Shown: piece by piece, positions 14,279 to 14,670 of the stretch
Numbering within the stretch: position 1 is the first letter of the stretch
Layout: each line of letters begins with the position of its first letter
NCBI GenBank assembly: GCA_964350135.1
Contig: CAYGJN010000071.1
Location: 1-14,670, forward strand
Source: CAYGJN01 sp964350135
Lineage (GTDB): Bacteria > Bdellovibrionota > Bacteriovoracia > Bacteriovoracales > Bacteriovoracaceae
DNA length: 14,670 nucleotides
Direction: 5' to 3'
Position numbers and translations under genes: made by a program
Notes under the pieces: model-generated
Told to the model about the DNA's origin: nothing
Databases searched by the model: none
What the model saw: the letters and a program-made list of their open reading frames with translations, nothing else

Positions 14279-14670
14279 ATGAAAATCGGCTTTTTTGGAC
14301 TTGGAAATATGGGACGGCCAATGGCTGTGAATTTGGTTAAGGCCGGATTCACAGTGGAAGCTTTTGATATTATACCTGAAGCATTAGAAGATTTTCCAGG
14401 TAAGACAACAACTTCAATAAGTGAATGTTCTAAAGATAAAGATATAATTGTCACAATGCTGCCAAATGGAAAGATTTCAAAAGAGCTTTATATGGGTAGT
14501 GATGGTATTTTAAAACATGCTCGCTCAGGTTGTACTTTAATTGATAGCTCAACGATTGCGGCAAGTGATGCGGTTGAGATTGCTAATGCTGCAAAGTCTG
14601 CAGGGTTTTCCATGATTGATGCTCCTGTAAGTGGAGGTGTTGGCGGTGCAATTGCAGGCACTCTTACTTT
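14279..14670 (+). CDS. mmsB: 3-hydroxyisobutyrate dehydrogenase, N-terminal part (cut by window end)
   Basis: About 130 codons are visible. The enzyme oxidises 3-hydroxyisobutyrate to methylmalonate semialdehyde with NAD, feeding MmsA. The N-terminus carries the family signature GFFGLGNMGRPMAVNLVKAG (4-23), including the GxGxxG cofactor loop at 7-12. IVTMLPNG, the substrate-binding DSSTI, and DAPVSGGVGGAIAGTLTF at the edge are all characteristic of 3-hydroxyisobutyrate dehydrogenases. The catalytic Lys lies beyond the window. The ATG at 14279 follows AGAGGA, nine bases after the stop of the hydrolase gene, so it belongs to the same operon. Related beta-hydroxyacid dehydrogenases (tartronate semialdehyde reductase) share the fold, but the context decides the call. 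Confidence 0.92.
   Translation, partial: MKIGFFGLGNMGRPMAVNLVKAGFTVEAFDIIPEALEDFPGKTTTSISECSKDKDIIVTMLPNGKISKELYMGSDGILKHARSGCTLIDSSTIAASDAVEIANAAKSAGFSMIDAPVSGGVGGAIAGTLT

Noticed and set aside
1..14670. CRISPR arrays, tRNA or rRNA genes, phage-defence or insertion-sequence genes
   Set aside because: I looked for regular spaced repeats, cloverleaf-like segments, and transposase, nuclease or toxin motifs, and found none that hold up.

Overview
The window comes from an AT-rich bacterium (G+C in the mid-thirties percent by eye) with Gram-negative features: many proteins carry Sec signal peptides, one is a lipoprotein, and a TRAP transporter is present. Low G+C, many small uncharacterised secreted proteins and a full valine-degradation cassette fit Halobacteriovorax/Bacteriovorax-type predatory bacteria (Bdellovibrionota). 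That placement is an inference from general character; no marker gene settles it. I see no rRNA, tRNA, CRISPR array, insertion sequence or phage gene.

Left part (1-2344, plus strand): the 3' end of an unidentified gene, then a divergent Nramp-superfamily membrane transporter lacking the canonical metal-binding residues, then a secreted protein that looks like a beta-propeller. The last gene overlaps by 8 bases the end of a four-gene minus-strand run (6495 back to 2337). In transcription order this run is a small secreted protein, a YdfG-type short-chain dehydrogenase, the tRNA-queuosine enzyme QueH, and a large secreted HEAT-repeat protein. A 190-base divergent promoter region (6496-6685) with short palindromes separates it from the next block.

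Middle (6686-9610, plus strand): a complete tripartite TRAP transporter of the TakP (2-oxo acid) type, in the order binding protein, small membrane subunit, large membrane subunit, with overlapping genes. A short intergenic region and a Cys/Arg-rich lipoprotein (9773-10417) follow.

Right part (10418-14670, plus strand): a striking 64-nt hairpin lies directly after the lipoprotein gene and in front of a tight operon for distal valine catabolism: methylmalonate-semialdehyde dehydrogenase, isobutyryl-CoA dehydrogenase, 3-hydroxyisobutyryl-CoA hydrolase and, cut by the window edge, 3-hydroxyisobutyrate dehydrogenase. Together they take isobutyryl-CoA to propionyl-CoA, except for the methacrylyl-CoA hydration step, for which no gene is visible here.

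Most genes are ordinary metabolism and envelope genes. I found no convincing new multi-gene system. The items most worth a second look are the 64-nt hairpin whose G-U pairs point to a plus-strand RNA, the Nramp relative with a substituted metal site, the lipoprotein with duplicated Cys-Arg motifs, and a marked excess of the tetranucleotide GGCC.
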